64,000 bases of DNA from Hormiphora californensis (GCA_020137815.1 CM035362.1:4874008-4938007); one strand, 5' to 3'. Shown: positions 1 to 26,214, counted from the stretch's first letter. The notes: generated from the letters alone by a model not told the origin. Translations and numbers: made by a program.

Positions 1-1
1 A

Positions 2-2161
2 GGGCCGGGGTGCCGGAGAAAGTTGAGACCGGAGGAAGGGGCCACGTCAATACCCATATTATGGCTGATGGACGGTGTGGTGGACTGTGTGAATGGAGAA
101 GATGAGGTGGAGGGGAACTGGGAGAAGTGTGGGAGTGGAATTTACACGAGGTTTGTGACTGGGGATAGCGTGTGTGAGGATGTGCTTGTGTGCCGGTTCG
201 GCCCCTCCGCAATTGTTCCCCAAAACTTGTTATGTGATGGCATAAACACGTGTGGTAGTGAGGATGGGGTTTGCCAGAAACATGTTACGAAGGTATTTCA
301 AAGGTCCATCAAACAAGCGGGTGACGATTGGGTGAAGTATGTTGCGTTTTGCCAGCTTGGACTTGAGAGAACAATAACTGAGGATTGTGGAACAGTTCAA
401 TTTACCCCCGTAGAAATGGGATCTATTTTCGGCGTTGCCAAATTTCCTGTCATCCATCTACCGGATTCGGTGAGTAGCTGTAGATATTTCTTTGGTGAGC
501 AGTATGTGTATCTGGCGTGTAGTGGTCGATGTGGTAATTCTGCAAGGTGCCCCCTCCAAAGCACACCCCTCAAAACAACATCGTGCCCCGATCAATACAA
601 GAATCGAGTCTACACCCTCTTCAAGGAGACCTCCCTTACATTCGTCCTAAAGAAGGAGGAGCACTTTGTCCAGGAGCTGTTCGAGTGTGATAACGGCGGA
701 TGTCTAGAGTACCAGAAAGTCTGCAACCTGGTGGACGATTGTGGCGATGGGAGTGACGAGGGACGGTGTATCAACCATTTCAAGTGTCTCACATCCGGAC
801 AGTACCTCTCTCTGGACAAGAAGTGCGATGGCGTGATTCATTGCTCTGACTACTCTGATGAGTGTAATGAACAATGCTCCAAGGCGATCCTGACACCCCT
901 TCTAAAATGTATCGCCATAGTTGTTGGTCTTGTCGCCTCGTTCCTGAACATCTGGACACTGTATCACAATGTGAGGGACATCATAGTCGGGAATATGAAC
1001 GAGATAGCCCTCGCCAACCATGTCCTGGTGTCTATGGTTTCTGTCGGTGATGCCATGACAGGGGTCTACCTTCTTCTCATCACTATCTCAGACATTGTCC
1101 AGGGCGACAAGTACTGTCTCAACCAAACTACATGGCTATCTGGATGGCCGTGTGAGGCACTCGGTATTCTAAGCACTTTTGGAAGCTGTATCTCCGTTTA
1201 CTCCATGACCTTTCTGAGTATCAGTAGGGCCGTGGGGAGCAGTAGAAGCCTTTGCACTCAAACCCTACCCTGCGGCCCCTTCAAACTGGCTCTCGCACTA
1301 GGTATGTTTGCTGCCGTGATTTCTAGCCTACCCGTGGTCTTGACCAAGGCTAACAGCCGTCTGGAGGATATGTTTATTAATGGTCAAACTTGGAGTAAGC
1401 AACTAAAGTTCTTTGTGGGTGTCCAGGGGAAGGAAGAGCACTTGGAGGTTCTTGAGGGGTACTATGGACGTTTTCTGAAGATCAAAAGGGACAGTGAGGT
1501 AATGAAGTGGGACAAGATAACATCTTTAGTTCGTGGCATGTACACAGCGGATTATGGGAACCTAGAGGGACTGAATAATAAAGTTGGCTTCTATGGTAAT
1601 GAGGGAGTTTGCGTATTCAAATACTTTGTCATCCCCGATGACCCTCAATTTGCTTTTGTCCTGGCCTTTAAAGTGCTCAACATCTCTTGTTTGGCTATGA
1701 TTTGTTTCTGCTACGTTATCATTGGTTACTACACAAGACAGAGCGTCCAGAGGTTGATGGCGGCGGCACCTGCCGGAGAAAACCATGTGAACCCGGCGAT
1801 GAAGCAACGTCTCAAACTACAACAGAAGACCCAAAGAAAAGTCACCCTCATCATTGCGACAGATTTGATGTGCTGGCTACCCATGATGATCACATCCTGC
1901 TTCCACATGGCCGAGGTAATTGATGCGACCCCGTTCTACGACATATTTTCTGTCATAGTCCTGCCCATCAACTCTGTGCTAAATCCCATGATTTACAGCG
2001 ACAAAGTATATAGTATGGCGAAAAATATGGGAGATTATGGAAAGTCTGGCTTCGATTTCATCATGGCCAAAATGGACCGGGTGGTGCCCAATCTTGAAAT
2101 TGAGATGTATGATCTACCTCCTCCTCCTCTTCCTCTTCCTCCTCCTCCTCCTCCTGAATAA
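2..2161 (+). CDS. LDLa-domain rhodopsin-class GPCR, 5' partial
   Basis: Probable cell-surface receptor coupling an extracellular LDLa/Cys-rich ectodomain to a seven-helix rhodopsin-type bundle; ligand unknown. The frame is open to the left window edge, so the N-terminus is missing. Counting from base 23, an LDLa-like end (WLMDGVVDC..GEDE) is followed by a second module (VCEDVLVC...LLCDGINTC), a Cys-rich stretch at about 90-215, and two clear LDLa modules near 222-252 (VCNLVDDCGDGSDEGRC) and 254-283. TM1 begins near residue 290. TM3 ends in SISRA where DRY is usual. TM6 carries CWLP and TM7 NPMIY. The coding part seen is one exon, as in many invertebrate rhodopsin GPCRs. Unlike relaxin receptors or GRL101, no leucine-rich repeats are visible. 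The C-terminus is a (CCT)n-encoded polyproline tail. An AATAAA at 2157-2162 overlaps the stop codon. Confidence 0.88.
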   Translation, partial: GPGCRRKLRPEEGATSIPILWLMDGVVDCVNGEDEVEGNWEKCGSGIYTRFVTGDSVCEDVLVCRFGPSAIVPQNLLCDGINTCGSEDGVCQKHVTKVFQRSIKQAGDDWVKYVAFCQLGLERTITEDCGTVQFTPVEMGSIFGVAKFPVIHLPDSVSSCRYFFGEQYVYLACSGRCGNSARCPLQSTPLKTTSCPDQYKNRVYTLFKETSLTFVLKKEEHFVQELFECDNGGCLEYQKVCNLVDDCGDGSDEGRCINHFKCLTSGQYLSLDKKCDGVIHCSDYSDECNEQCSKAILTPLLKCIAIVVGLVASFLNIWTLYHNVRDIIVGNMNEIALANHVLVSMVSVGDAMTGVYLLLITISDIVQGDKYCLNQTTWLSGWPCEALGILSTFGSCISVYSMTFLSISRAVGSSRSLCTQTLPCGPFKLALALGMFAAVISSLPVVLTKANSRLEDMFINGQTWSKQLKFFVGVQGKEEHLEVLEGYYGRFLKIKRDSEVMKWDKITSLVRGMYTADYGNLEGLNNKVGFYGNEGVCVFKYFVIPDDPQFAFVLAFKVLNISCLAMICFCYVIIGYYTRQSVQRLMAAAPAGENHVNPAMKQRLKLQQKTQRKVTLIIATDLMCWLPMMITSCFHMAEVIDATPFYDIFSVIVLPINSVLNPMIYSDKVYSMAKNMGDYGKSGFDFIMAKMDRVVPNLEIEMYDLPPPPLPLPPPPPPE

Positions 2162-2518
2162 ACGTGGACCGAATGAATCCGTACAGCAAGGTCGAACACT
2201 CACACGACTTGGCTAAATTTAGCAACCATGAACCATGATGTGGATACGTTTTGAACAACTTTTCTGTTTTACTCTTGCTGTTTGGCAATTAGCTCTTTAG
2301 AGCAATTTATCTTCGAGCTGTTTTTCTCTTTCTTATCTAAATGTTTCAAACATGGCTTTTTTATTCTAGAAGCTAACCAGAGGGGGTCTCGAACGACACC
2401 CTGCAGAAAACCTTTGGTAAATATCGTCTGGAAACCTTCTCTGGGGTTGTCAATTATACTATGTAATGGAGTCCCTTCCCCTAAGACACTAAAAACACGT
2501 CGATCTCACTCACTGGCC
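2162..2518. other. 3' flank of the GPCR, no gene seen
   Basis: AT-rich sequence between the GPCR stop and a foldback element. It probably includes the GPCR 3' end. No conserved coding exon is visible on either strand. Confidence 0.4.
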
Positions 2519-2995
2519 TTAAAGTGAGAGTGGACCGAATCAGAATTGGACAAGTTTGTTGTAGGTAGTAGAGATTAGCTCTCTGAGCATAATGCGTTTT
2601 TGCCGCTAAAAATCGACCCACCCATCACTGAGATATTTTTGTTATGTTGGGAGAACTCCTGTTTAATCAGTATGTAAAAAACAGAATAGAAACAATCGTC
2701 ATGTTTTCCTAACACATTCTGAATATAAGCAGTGAGGTTGACATGTTCATGCACAGAAGCAGAACAATGCAAGTTATCATATTGAAAATTTAAAGAATGT
2801 GTTAGTAAAACACAAGGATTGTTTCTATCCTGTTTGATAAATATTGATCCAGCAGAAATTCTCCCAACATAACAAAAATATATCAGTGATGGGTGGGTCG
2901 ATTTTGAGCGGCAAAAACGGAAAATGCTCAGAAAGCTAATCTCTACCACCTACAACAAACTTGTCCAATTCTGATTCGGTCCACTCTCACTTTAA
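2519..2995. mobile_element. TTAA-ended palindromic foldback element (MITE-like)
   Basis: The two ends are near-perfect inverted repeats. TTAAAGTGAGAGTGGACC at the left returns inverted at the right, and pairing continues inwards through the ACAAACTTGTCCAATTCTGA-type, GTGGGTCGATTTT and GTTATGTTGGGAG segments to the centre near 2760. TTAA at both tips suits a piggyBac-type target. There is no transposase, so this is a non-autonomous element. Confidence 0.75.
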
Positions 2996-3111
2996 AGTTA
3001 GGTCAAACTCTGGGCAATCTTGCTTTACCTCGTCTCTTAGGCATGGGACGGAAGATCACACACACACATGTAAACACACAAGTCACAACTCTAAAATACC
3101 CAGTGGTTTAC

Positions 3112-4980
3112 CTGTGCAATAGTTTTGACAGGCTCTGAATCAGCAGGTTTATCCACCTCCATCCCCTCCTCTCCTCCCTCCTTCTCTCCTCCCTCCTCAG
3201 CGGGGGCGGGTTTCTTGGGTTTCACACCGAGACCCTCCATAACATGGTCAATAAAGTGCTGGGTGGCACTCTCATACACATCAAAACAGATCTGGAACAC
3301 CATCAGCTGCTCCTCCTGAGGGGGGGGGGGAGGTTAGACAATTAGACAAGGAAAGATTTTCCAGGATATACACGGAGGAAAAGGGCTTTGCCCAGTATAT
3401 AATCGGGGTCTAACTGTAATTCCAACTACAACTACAGTTTTTTACCTCATTTCCGGAAATAAGTTTGTTGAGAATGTTAACGACAGTTTGGGGTTCATTC
3501 AGGTAGATATGACATTGACACATATTGGTGTAGTCAGGGGTGGATAGATTGGTGTAGAGTCTCACCAACAGCTGTAGCACCTGTAGGAATGTGTTTTTTG
3601 TGTAATAACAGGATGGATCAATATCCAAATCTTCAGTTCATCCAGATGAGGGATAAACTGAAGATTTGGAATTTGTTTTTCACAGCTCTATCACTACACA
3701 ATATTATATTCACTATTCAGTATATTGAACGGCATCTAATATATCAAACCATTGTGTTACCTTGTTCCTAACGGTTCGTGTCTGGAGAAGGGACATGGCA
3801 ATGTTGAGAGAATAGCTCAACATACCAGCCACATCTTCGCTCTTCATTATAGCTGACTCCAACATGTCATACCTCCTAGATTCAAGTGCGATCCCAACCG
3901 CCTGGCAGAGGGAGAGTGAGTTTTAAAAACGTGTCCATATAAGCAGCTTTCACCACCTCCGATTTAATTGATGATACATAGTAGATATGATGGATAGAGT
4001 ATTAAATACAAACATATTCCCCTTTCATATCATGGAAGGGTCAGGAACCAACCGAATCAGGAAATACTGGTCCCTGATTGGCCAGTCACGTGACCTAATT
4101 AACGAGTTCTGATTGGTTGTTTACTTGTGTCGGTCGGTTTCTGGTAAGGGTTATTATATTAAACCTGTTTGTATCGTGAGTCATCGAAGCACCGCTGGAA
4201 CATCTTGTCAACGATCTGCTCGAGTCTCTTGTCAATGGTAACCTCCTCTCCCCCATCCACCATCTTAACTCGCAGTCCGGTGTACTGGTCAATAGCACGG
4301 GCTGTTGGGTGTTTCTATTTAGAATTTAGATAATTTAAATGAAATTATAATCTCCACAGATAAAGCATAGTGGTAGTCCAGGAATAGTGGAATTTAAAAA
4401 AATGGCCCTTTTTACCATATTTTCCTGGACTGGGAGGGAAGAAAGAGCAGCTGCGGAACCCCTCCGAACTCACAAACACCGATTGGCATCACAAATGACA
4501 AAATTAAATAAAAATCTGAATTCACTCACCCACTACAGTATCGACATATTCGCTATACTGGTTGAAGATCCAGAAGGGAGGCAGCACCGAGAGCGTAGTG
4601 CAGGGCATCGTCATATGCTCCCAGGTGATAGTACACCTTGGAGGCAACCAGTGCGGAAAGTTCCCGCTCCTCAAAGGTCTCATCCTCAAACAGTATCTCA
4701 CTGCGAAATGTACAGATATAAGTTTGATGTATCCATTCTACTATTTGGTGCAGTTACCCTGGTTTTAGAAATTTTAGAAACATAATGTTCAGTAGACGTT
4801 TATGTTACTTACATTTTGTCGACAACATCAGAGATTTCTGCCCAGAACTCAGTGAACAATCAGATTCAACTTGTTAAGGGCGAACTTTTTGAGCTCGGGC
4901 TGGGGTTCACTGAGCAGAGAGATGACACCAGCTGCAGATGTTATCCCTGCGCTGTTGTAGTTCATTGTAGATACGGACAT
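3112..4980 (-). CDS. PSMD1: 26S proteasome regulatory subunit PSMD1/Rpn2, N-terminal exons, two frameshifts
   Basis: Rpn2 is the large scaffold of the 19S proteasome base and carries proteasome/cyclosome helical repeats. Six exons read right to left: 4813-4980 (starts [10 protein letters not shown], then [20 protein letters not shown]), 4530-4700 ([20 protein letters not shown]), 4165-4301 (ending [14 protein letters not shown]), 3761-3901 ([18 protein letters not shown]), 3446-3580 ([20 protein letters not shown]) and 3112-3315 ([18 protein letters not shown], then an acidic Lys/Glu/Pro linker). All align in order with the first third of animal PSMD1 and have GT-AG junctions. Exon 1 has one extra base in front of [12 protein letters not shown], and exon 2 changes frame in front of [11 protein letters not shown]. 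The remaining two thirds of the protein are not found between 2162 and 3111, so they would lie left of the window, with the GPCR inside an intron, or be absent. Confidence 0.85.
4042..4143. mobile_element. hAT-type MITE (CAGGAACCGACC family) in PSMD1 intron 3
   Basis: Terminal inverted repeats CAGGAACCAACCGAA / TCGGTCGGTTTCTG. Flanks GGAAGGGT and GTAAGGGT form an 8-bp target duplication with one mismatch. The right flank ends seven bases before the donor hexamer of PSMD1 exon 3 (4159-4164). Confidence 0.85.
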
Positions 4981-5989
<1,009 letters not shown>

Positions 5990-6065
5990 CTGTGAGAGAC
6001 AGAGGGGCAAAGAGAAAGTTCCTGGTATTGATTGACACAAGCTGAGGCTGTTCATCACGAAAGAC

Positions 6066-6535
6066 ATTATAGACGCATCATAGACGTACGAAGCAAAAGA
6101 ATTCGGTGAGACGTTTTATAGACGTAGTATAGACGAATTTTCAAAAAGTTTCCTTGGGATGTACCAACATTTCTGAAAGCGTCTTTAAAACGTCTTAAAT
6201 TGCCGATAATGCGTCTTGCAAGATTTCGAGCAATGAGGTTTTTGTTGAGACGTAACGTCTATTTAAAGTACGTCTATAGTACGTCTGACCCGTCTTTACT
6301 ACGTCTATAGTGCGTCTATCGTGCGTCTATAGTGTGTCTATAGTACGTTTATAGTACGTTTTTCTCGTCGCTAAGGCGTCCATACTACGTCTATACTACG
6401 TCTGACTACGTCTATAGTACGTCTTCGAGTATGTCTGTCAATAATACGTCTGTCGGTAATACGTCTGTTGGTAATACGTCTATAGTACGTCTATAATACG
6501 TCGCTACTACGTCTATCCTACGTCTCCCGCAAATC
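6066..6535. repeat. Degenerate CGTCTATAGTA repeat field
   Basis: Dozens of diverged copies of an 11-15-bp motif around ACGTCTATAGTACGTC. Spacing is irregular, so this is not a clean minisatellite. A related AGACGTAGTAC triplet occurs inside a foldback at 17040-17080. Confidence 0.75.
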
Positions 6536-6579
6536 GTTATTTGCCGGTTCAGTTTACTCTTACATTGATGCTCCCTTTT

Positions 6580-7589
6580 GACGAGACAGAAAAGCCTATA
6601 GTGGCAAAACTATTGTTAGAACCCCGGACGGACTAACAGACATATTTGAAATAGTTGCCGGGGTGTTGCAGGGAGATACACTAGCGCCCTACCTGTTTAT
6701 CATTGTGCTCGATTACTGTATGCGGACAGCACTGGAGAGGCACCCTGATATTGGATTTACACTGAAACCTGCCCGAAGTAGAAGAGTTTGTGCAAAGAGA
6801 GTAACTGACACAGATTTTGCTGATGACGTTGCTCTTCTTGCTGATTCGGTGGAGGATCTTGGGGTTCTTATGCGGGAGGTGGAGAGCACCTGCAAGGAGG
6901 TAGGGCTAGAAATAAATCGAGCTAAGACGGAATACATGGTCGAGGGAATTCCGGATCCTGGTACTCTCCACAGTATCGACGGAACCTGTATCAAACTCTC
7001 AGACGACTTTAAGTATCTTGGCTCTTGGATAAGAGACTCAAAGAGGGACATCAAGGTTAGGAAGGCTAAGGCCTGGAATGCATGTCATGGGCTCAGGAAC
7101 ATCTGGACGTCGAAACTCAGAGACGAGATCAAAGCTAGACTTTTTGTAGCAACAGTTGAAACGGTCCTCCTGTATGGATGCGAAACCTGGACGCTTACAA
7201 AGGATATGGAGCGGAGTCTCAATGGTACCTACACCAGAATGCTGAGGATGGCACTAAATAAGAACCAGTACCTCCTCCAGATGAACAACGCGACATTGTA
7301 TGGTATCGGGAAACTCCCTATTCTCAGCACCAAGATCGCTGAAAGGAGACTCAGACTCGCCGGCCATGCTGCACGTCATCCGGAACTAACGCTCAACAAA
7401 GTGTTACTTTGGGAGCCTCTCCACGGACACTCCAGACGAGGGCGACCAAAACAGACCTTTGTGGATGTATTGCGGCGGGACACGGGACTCAGGGAAACCT
7501 CCGAAATAGCTTCTTTGATGGCTGATCGTGTAGAGTGGAGGAATGTTATCCATGGAGTTCGGAAATACCACACGTGGAATCCGCCCTAA
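6580..7589 (+). mobile_element. 5'-truncated non-LTR (LINE) reverse transcriptase
   Basis: One open frame covering the palm and thumb of a LINE reverse transcriptase. It shows GVLQGDTLAPYLFIIVLDY, then the catalytic box DFADDVALLADS, KTEYM, FKYLGSWI, LYGCETWTL, and a C-terminal RRLRLAGHAARHPE ... RRGRPKQTFVDVLRRD segment typical of invertebrate endonuclease-reverse transcriptase elements. The frame extends upstream of the first Leu/Met to about 6580. The endonuclease domain and 5' end are missing and the degenerate CGTCTATAG field begins directly before it. It ends in TAA at 7587-7589. Intact over about 335 codons, so a fairly recent fragment. The clade is not assigned. Confidence 0.88.
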
Positions 7590-7951
7590 GTCAAAAGTCA
7601 ATAACGATGGTGGACACAATGGGACAACAGATGGTTTAGCACCTAGGATCTAGGATTATCTTCCATTCTTTTGTGATTATTGTATAGCAAAGTTGTTTTG
7701 GACTGTCGTGCGAAAACTATCAACTAGTCTCACGTGCTAGGTTATACCTTGCGTGAAAACCAATTAACGAGTTTCAGCCACCATATAAAAGCAAATCTAC
7801 CAAAGTTGAACACCAGTTTCATGGATACAGACACTCTGAATCACGTCAATTGTTTAGGAACCCTTACAGTCGGCTAATCTTAGTTATTCTTTTTTTCACA
7901 ATGGTTGACAACAACTATTAGTTGTTCCTTCACACATTCTGATGCTGGTGA
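7590..7951. other. Intergenic, possibly the LINE 3' tail
   Basis: No open frame or RNA gene is evident. Confidence 0.3.
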
Positions 7952-8712
7952 ACGTCCACTAGCGCTGACATATTACATCCATGTTTGGAGAACATGTCCG
8001 TCACATCTCGTATCCTGATCCCGAGTGAGTGCCGACATTGGTTATGTCTAAAGTGCATGTTAACTTTTGTAGAGTCAACTGGTTGGAACTGGAACAGCAG
8101 CCCTAAATGTGGGATCTCTCTTTTCCGTAGTATGAAAATGGTATGTTTATAGTTTATAAGACATAATATTAGACCTTAAAAAATTCCGTTGTTTTTAATT
8201 TGTATAAGACATAATATTATGTAAGTAATCAGTAATAAGTATTATAATACTTGTTACTGTTTAACTAACACCGTTCCATATTTCCAGGATGTGGCGGTTA
8301 ACTATCAAATCGCTTCGAGGGTAGAACGACGATTGATTGATTTGGTTTATGGCTCAGGGAGAACACGACATAATGATATTTTGTTGACTGTTTCAAGATA
8401 TTCTATCGGGGATAGGAGAGAGAGGGTGGTTCATTGGCAACTATAATTCCAGTTCTAGAGTTAGAAGACAGTCAGGATGAGGTGCGGAGAAGGGTTAGAG
8501 AATGGAGAGAGATGAGAGAAAGTATAGTAGGTGGGAATAGAGAAGGAAGAAGAGGATTGCAGAGAGAATCAAGAGAGATGAATGAGGAGTATGAAGTTGA
8601 ATACCGCATAAATATGATTAATTTTATTAGAGAACAAAGAAATAGAACTAATACTCAGTTAGTTCAACAGAATCAGAAATTATTCATATACCCTCTGCAA
8701 TTCCAAAGATGA
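7952..8712 (+). pseudogene. Possible RING-finger-like exons followed by a charged helical ORF
   Basis: A frame open from about 7952 reads HPCLENMSV, then SECRHWLCLKCML and, fifteen residues on, SPKCGISLF. The spacing resembles the C-terminal two thirds of a RING finger (C..H..C..C ... CPxC), but the first Cys of the opening pair is absent and CPxC has become SPKC. A GTATGT donor follows Met-Lys-Met at 8142, and an acceptor TTCCAG precedes 8287. The next exon keeps phase (DVAVNYQIASRVERRLIDL) and stops at 8444. An overlapping frame at 8434-8712 encodes an Arg/Glu-rich helical stretch (REWREMRES, NFIREQRNR), which would join only through a frameshift. It could be a decayed E3-ligase-like gene or part of a transposon. 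Confidence 0.3.
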
Positions 8713-8716
8713 ACAT

Positions 8717-8800
8717 TATTAACCATTATTAACCATTATTAACCATTATTAACCATTATTAACCATTATTAACCATTATTAACCATTATTAACCATTATA
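8717..8800. repeat. Tandem 10-mer AACCATTATT, about 8 copies
   Basis: Exact direct repeats with a 10-bp period. Confidence 0.95.
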
Positions 8801-8943
8801 AGTTGCAGATTGTTGTTCATTTGTTTGCAAATCCAAATGTATAAAATTAGCATGACAAGGGCCAAGGACTGACAGTGACATGTGACTGTCCTGCTGTCGG
8901 ATATAATTCTGCACAGTGCACTACACATTGTTCGAGTTTCCAG

Positions 8944-9052
8944 CAGGAACCGACCGAATCAGGAAATACTGGTCCCTGATTGGCTGATAACCAGTCACGT
9001 GACCTAAATAACGAGTTCTGATTGGTTGTTTACTTGTTTCGGTCGGTTCCTG
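8944..9052. mobile_element. hAT-type MITE, full length
   Basis: Perfect TIRs CAGGAACCGACCGAA / TTTCGGTCGGTTCCTG with an exact 8-bp target duplication GTTTCCAG on both sides. The core contains CTGATTGG, TCACGTGAC and TGATTGG. Confidence 0.93.
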
Positions 9053-9719
9053 GTTTCCAGACCACAGCCCAGCCTGAGTCAAACTGAGACATTATCGTCA
9101 CGGCCGTGATCATGAGTTTGCTTCGGAGCTGTTCTGATCCTTCTGAGCTGTGATTGATCAAAACATTAAAACACTTTGGCCAGACGTGAACATTTCCGCG
9201 GTCCCTTATAGCGACGCGAATGCGATCTGTGAATTACAGTCCAATGGTCTTCTGCTGCAGGTGACATGACAGAGTTCGACACACATGGAACATGGCGATG
9301 TCAATGCCTGTGCAGTGCAGTGTAGGAGTGAATGCATCACCAAGGGACATTGAGACACACAGGAGTTGGAGGATCACTGGGCTAGTCGCTCAGTGCAGCC
9401 AGTTGGCCAGTTGGCTTCTGCTCAGATTACATTGTCTGAGGAGAAGCCCATGACTGGCCATTGTCTGAGACAAGAGTAGCTACCATCAGTCGTTGAGTCG
9501 TTGATTCGACAAAATCTTTTTAAAAAAATCAATACTAAAGTGTTTAAAACGAGATTGAAAACGGTCTCAGAAACAATTAGAAAATTTGATAAAACTCTTG
9601 AGCAGACAATAATTTTTTTGACTGAAAGTGAAAGACTCTCCATAAATATCACAAAGACTCAGACTCAGTTTTTAAATCGACCCGCAACAAAAACAATATC
9701 AAGCGTCTAACTCCCCCCT
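9053..9719. other. Intergenic, no gene supported
   Basis: A 69-codon plus-strand ORF (9501-9710, Lys/Thr-rich) has no recognisable motif, splice context or repeat support. It is left unannotated. Confidence 0.3.
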
Positions 9720-9815
9720 TACACAAGTAAACAACCAATCAGAAATCGTTATTTGGGTCACGTGATTAGTTATCAGCCAATCAGGGACCAGTATTTCCTG
9801 ATTTGGTCAGTTCCT
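9720..9815. mobile_element. hAT-type MITE, one terminus lost
   Basis: Reverse-oriented copy lacking its first TIR. It ends in GGTCAGTTCCTG and is flanked by a direct repeat AACTCCCCCCTTACAC, partly replacing the missing end. It lies just past the TRPM2-like stop codon, probably in the 3' UTR. Confidence 0.75.
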
Positions 9816-9923
9816 GAACTCCCCCCTTACACAGTTTCTGGTGTGTTTGAATGTTTTTGATTCTCCTCCCCGCTATAATTGCGACTAATTATATCAGCTC
9901 TACTCTAGGACATGGAGGATATA

Positions 9924-24214
<14,291 letters not shown>

Positions 24215-24420
24215 ATTGCTGGGTAACACGCCCCACAAACACAAATCTTAGAAAAATGCAAGTGCAGTTTAATAAACTAATCTAGTCATGTATTTCAAGT
24301 GAATTGACACACAATGTGAAATGGAGTAAGAATATGAAGAAATTAATTAGGAAATTTTAACGAACTACGAAACGGCAGTGGGAGTCGGAAGGAAAGTCGT
24401 TTAGAATTGATCTTGAAACA

Positions 24421-24421
24421 A

Positions 24422-24511
<90 letters not shown>

Positions 24512-24548
24512 GTCTCTCTCTCTCTCTCTCCTCTCTCTTCTCTCTCTC

Positions 24549-24616
<68 letters not shown>

Positions 24617-24618
24617 AT
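24421..24618. repeat. (TC)n microsatellite upstream of TRPM2-like start
   Basis: Interrupted TC dinucleotides about 200 bp upstream of the TRPM2-like ATG. Could lie in its promoter or 5' UTR. Confidence 0.95.
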
Positions 24619-25837
24619 CTTCATCTTTCTCTCTTCATCTCTGCAGTTCCGTGATCGTCGGAGCGTACTGTTTTGTTGCGAGACAGGTTTGAAAATTATA
24701 GTACACGGAAGAGAAACCGAGAGAAACCGAGAGTGAAAAGATAAAGATGGTGTCGTGAGAGAGATAGAGATGGTGTGAGAGAGATAGAGAGATAGAAAGA
24801 TAGAAAGATAGAGAGATAGAAAAATAAATATTCACAACACAACAACTCTCTCCCACGCGATCTTGATAAACTATTACACAGTGTAATACAGGAAACTATA
24901 ATTGAAGAGAGAAAGAGAAAGAGAGAGTGGGAGAGAGAGAGAGAGAGGTGGGCGCATGGTGGGAATTAGTGGTTGATTGGTCTGTGATTGAGATGGGGAG
25001 AGATGCTTGAGCTAGTTTCACCGGCTGTGAATTGTGGCAACACCCTTCACCATAAGGCATAAATCTAACTATAATAAATAATTACAATTAATTACAATAT
25101 AAATCTAACTATGATTACACCAACATGATTATTGTTTGTGACTTTCCCATGGGAAGAGATGCAGTCATTAGGACTAGCTGAGGGATGGAAACCTAGCCTG
25201 TTAGGATCGAGTGGGTTGTTGAGGCGTGCAGATCAAGGCTCATGTGGAGGGACTGACCCCTGTGGTGATCTCACGTAGTTCAGAGTTTGGTCAGGCATAG
25301 AAGACTCAGGATGTTACAACGTGTTGGTACTACAATGAAGACTTCAATGAAGACTTCGAAAGATTTGGTAAAGCAGAGCTGGGTTAAAAACTAAAAGGAA
25401 TGATTTTGTAAAATGTAAAATACTAAAATGCTGAAAGACCAAGGATGTCCATGGCAGTGAGAAAAATGTATAGTTTGGGATTCGTAATCAGGTGGGAAAT
25501 TGAAAGTTAGAGCTCCCACGGATGGTAGAATTAGAAAGTTATGTGCAACAAGACTACGAGAATTTTAACTTAACTGTCAAACAAAGCAGTGGTAGAGAGA
25601 GGAGAGAGAGGAGAGAGAGGCGAGAAGATAGACAGAGAGCGCGAGAAGAGAGAGCGCTCGCGAGAAGAAGAAAGTTGTGTGGAGAGTGAGTTAAGGTTTA
25701 GAAGACAAATAAGGCATTGCCTGGCGTTTGGTTTCCAGCAGTAGTCTAGTAAGTGACGAAAACATAGTTTAACTACGACAGGTACTCCCTATTTGTGAGT
25801 CCAGATAGAGCACCGAAAAAAACTCCCAAAACGGGCT
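24619..25837. other. Intergenic with GA-rich patches, no gene supported
   Basis: Contains GATAGA and GAGAGA patches (24720-24830, 24900-24950, 25600-25670). No exon, tRNA or transposase motif is seen. Confidence 0.35.
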
Positions 25838-26214
25838 CTCAAATGGTGGTGCAGGTGGTAAACCCGAAGACGGCAGAGGTTACAACAGCGGTTCCGGTCC
25901 AGATGATGCTGGTCCAACAAGATCAGGTGGTGGATTCGTCGAACGAGTTGGAGTTGAAAATGTTGTCACCGAAGAAATTATAATTTCTGGAGGAGGCCAA
26001 GGTGGTGAACTAGAAAATGGACGAGGCTTCAACAGCGGCTCCGGACCAGATGATGCTGGCCCCACCCACGCTCCAGGTGGTGCAGGTGGTAAACCCGAAA
26101 ACGGCAGAGGTTACAACAGCGGTTCCGGTCCAGATGATGCTGGTCCAACAAGATCAGGTGGTGGATTCGTCGAATGAGTTGGAGTTGAAAATGTTGTCAC
26201 CGAAGAAATTTCTG
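25838..26214 (+). pseudogene. Orphan fragment of the 77-residue repeat array
   Basis: About 1.6 units of the repeat that fills 43-58 kb: NGGAGGKPEDGRGYNSG, GGFVERVGVENVVTEE, GGELENGRGFNSGSG, then a second GGKPENGRGY and GGFVE followed by TGA where the array has CGA (Arg). An in-frame TAG lies just upstream. It is 9 kb from the main array, with a minus-strand gene between. Transposed or duplicated copy, or a misassembled read. Confidence 0.85.
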
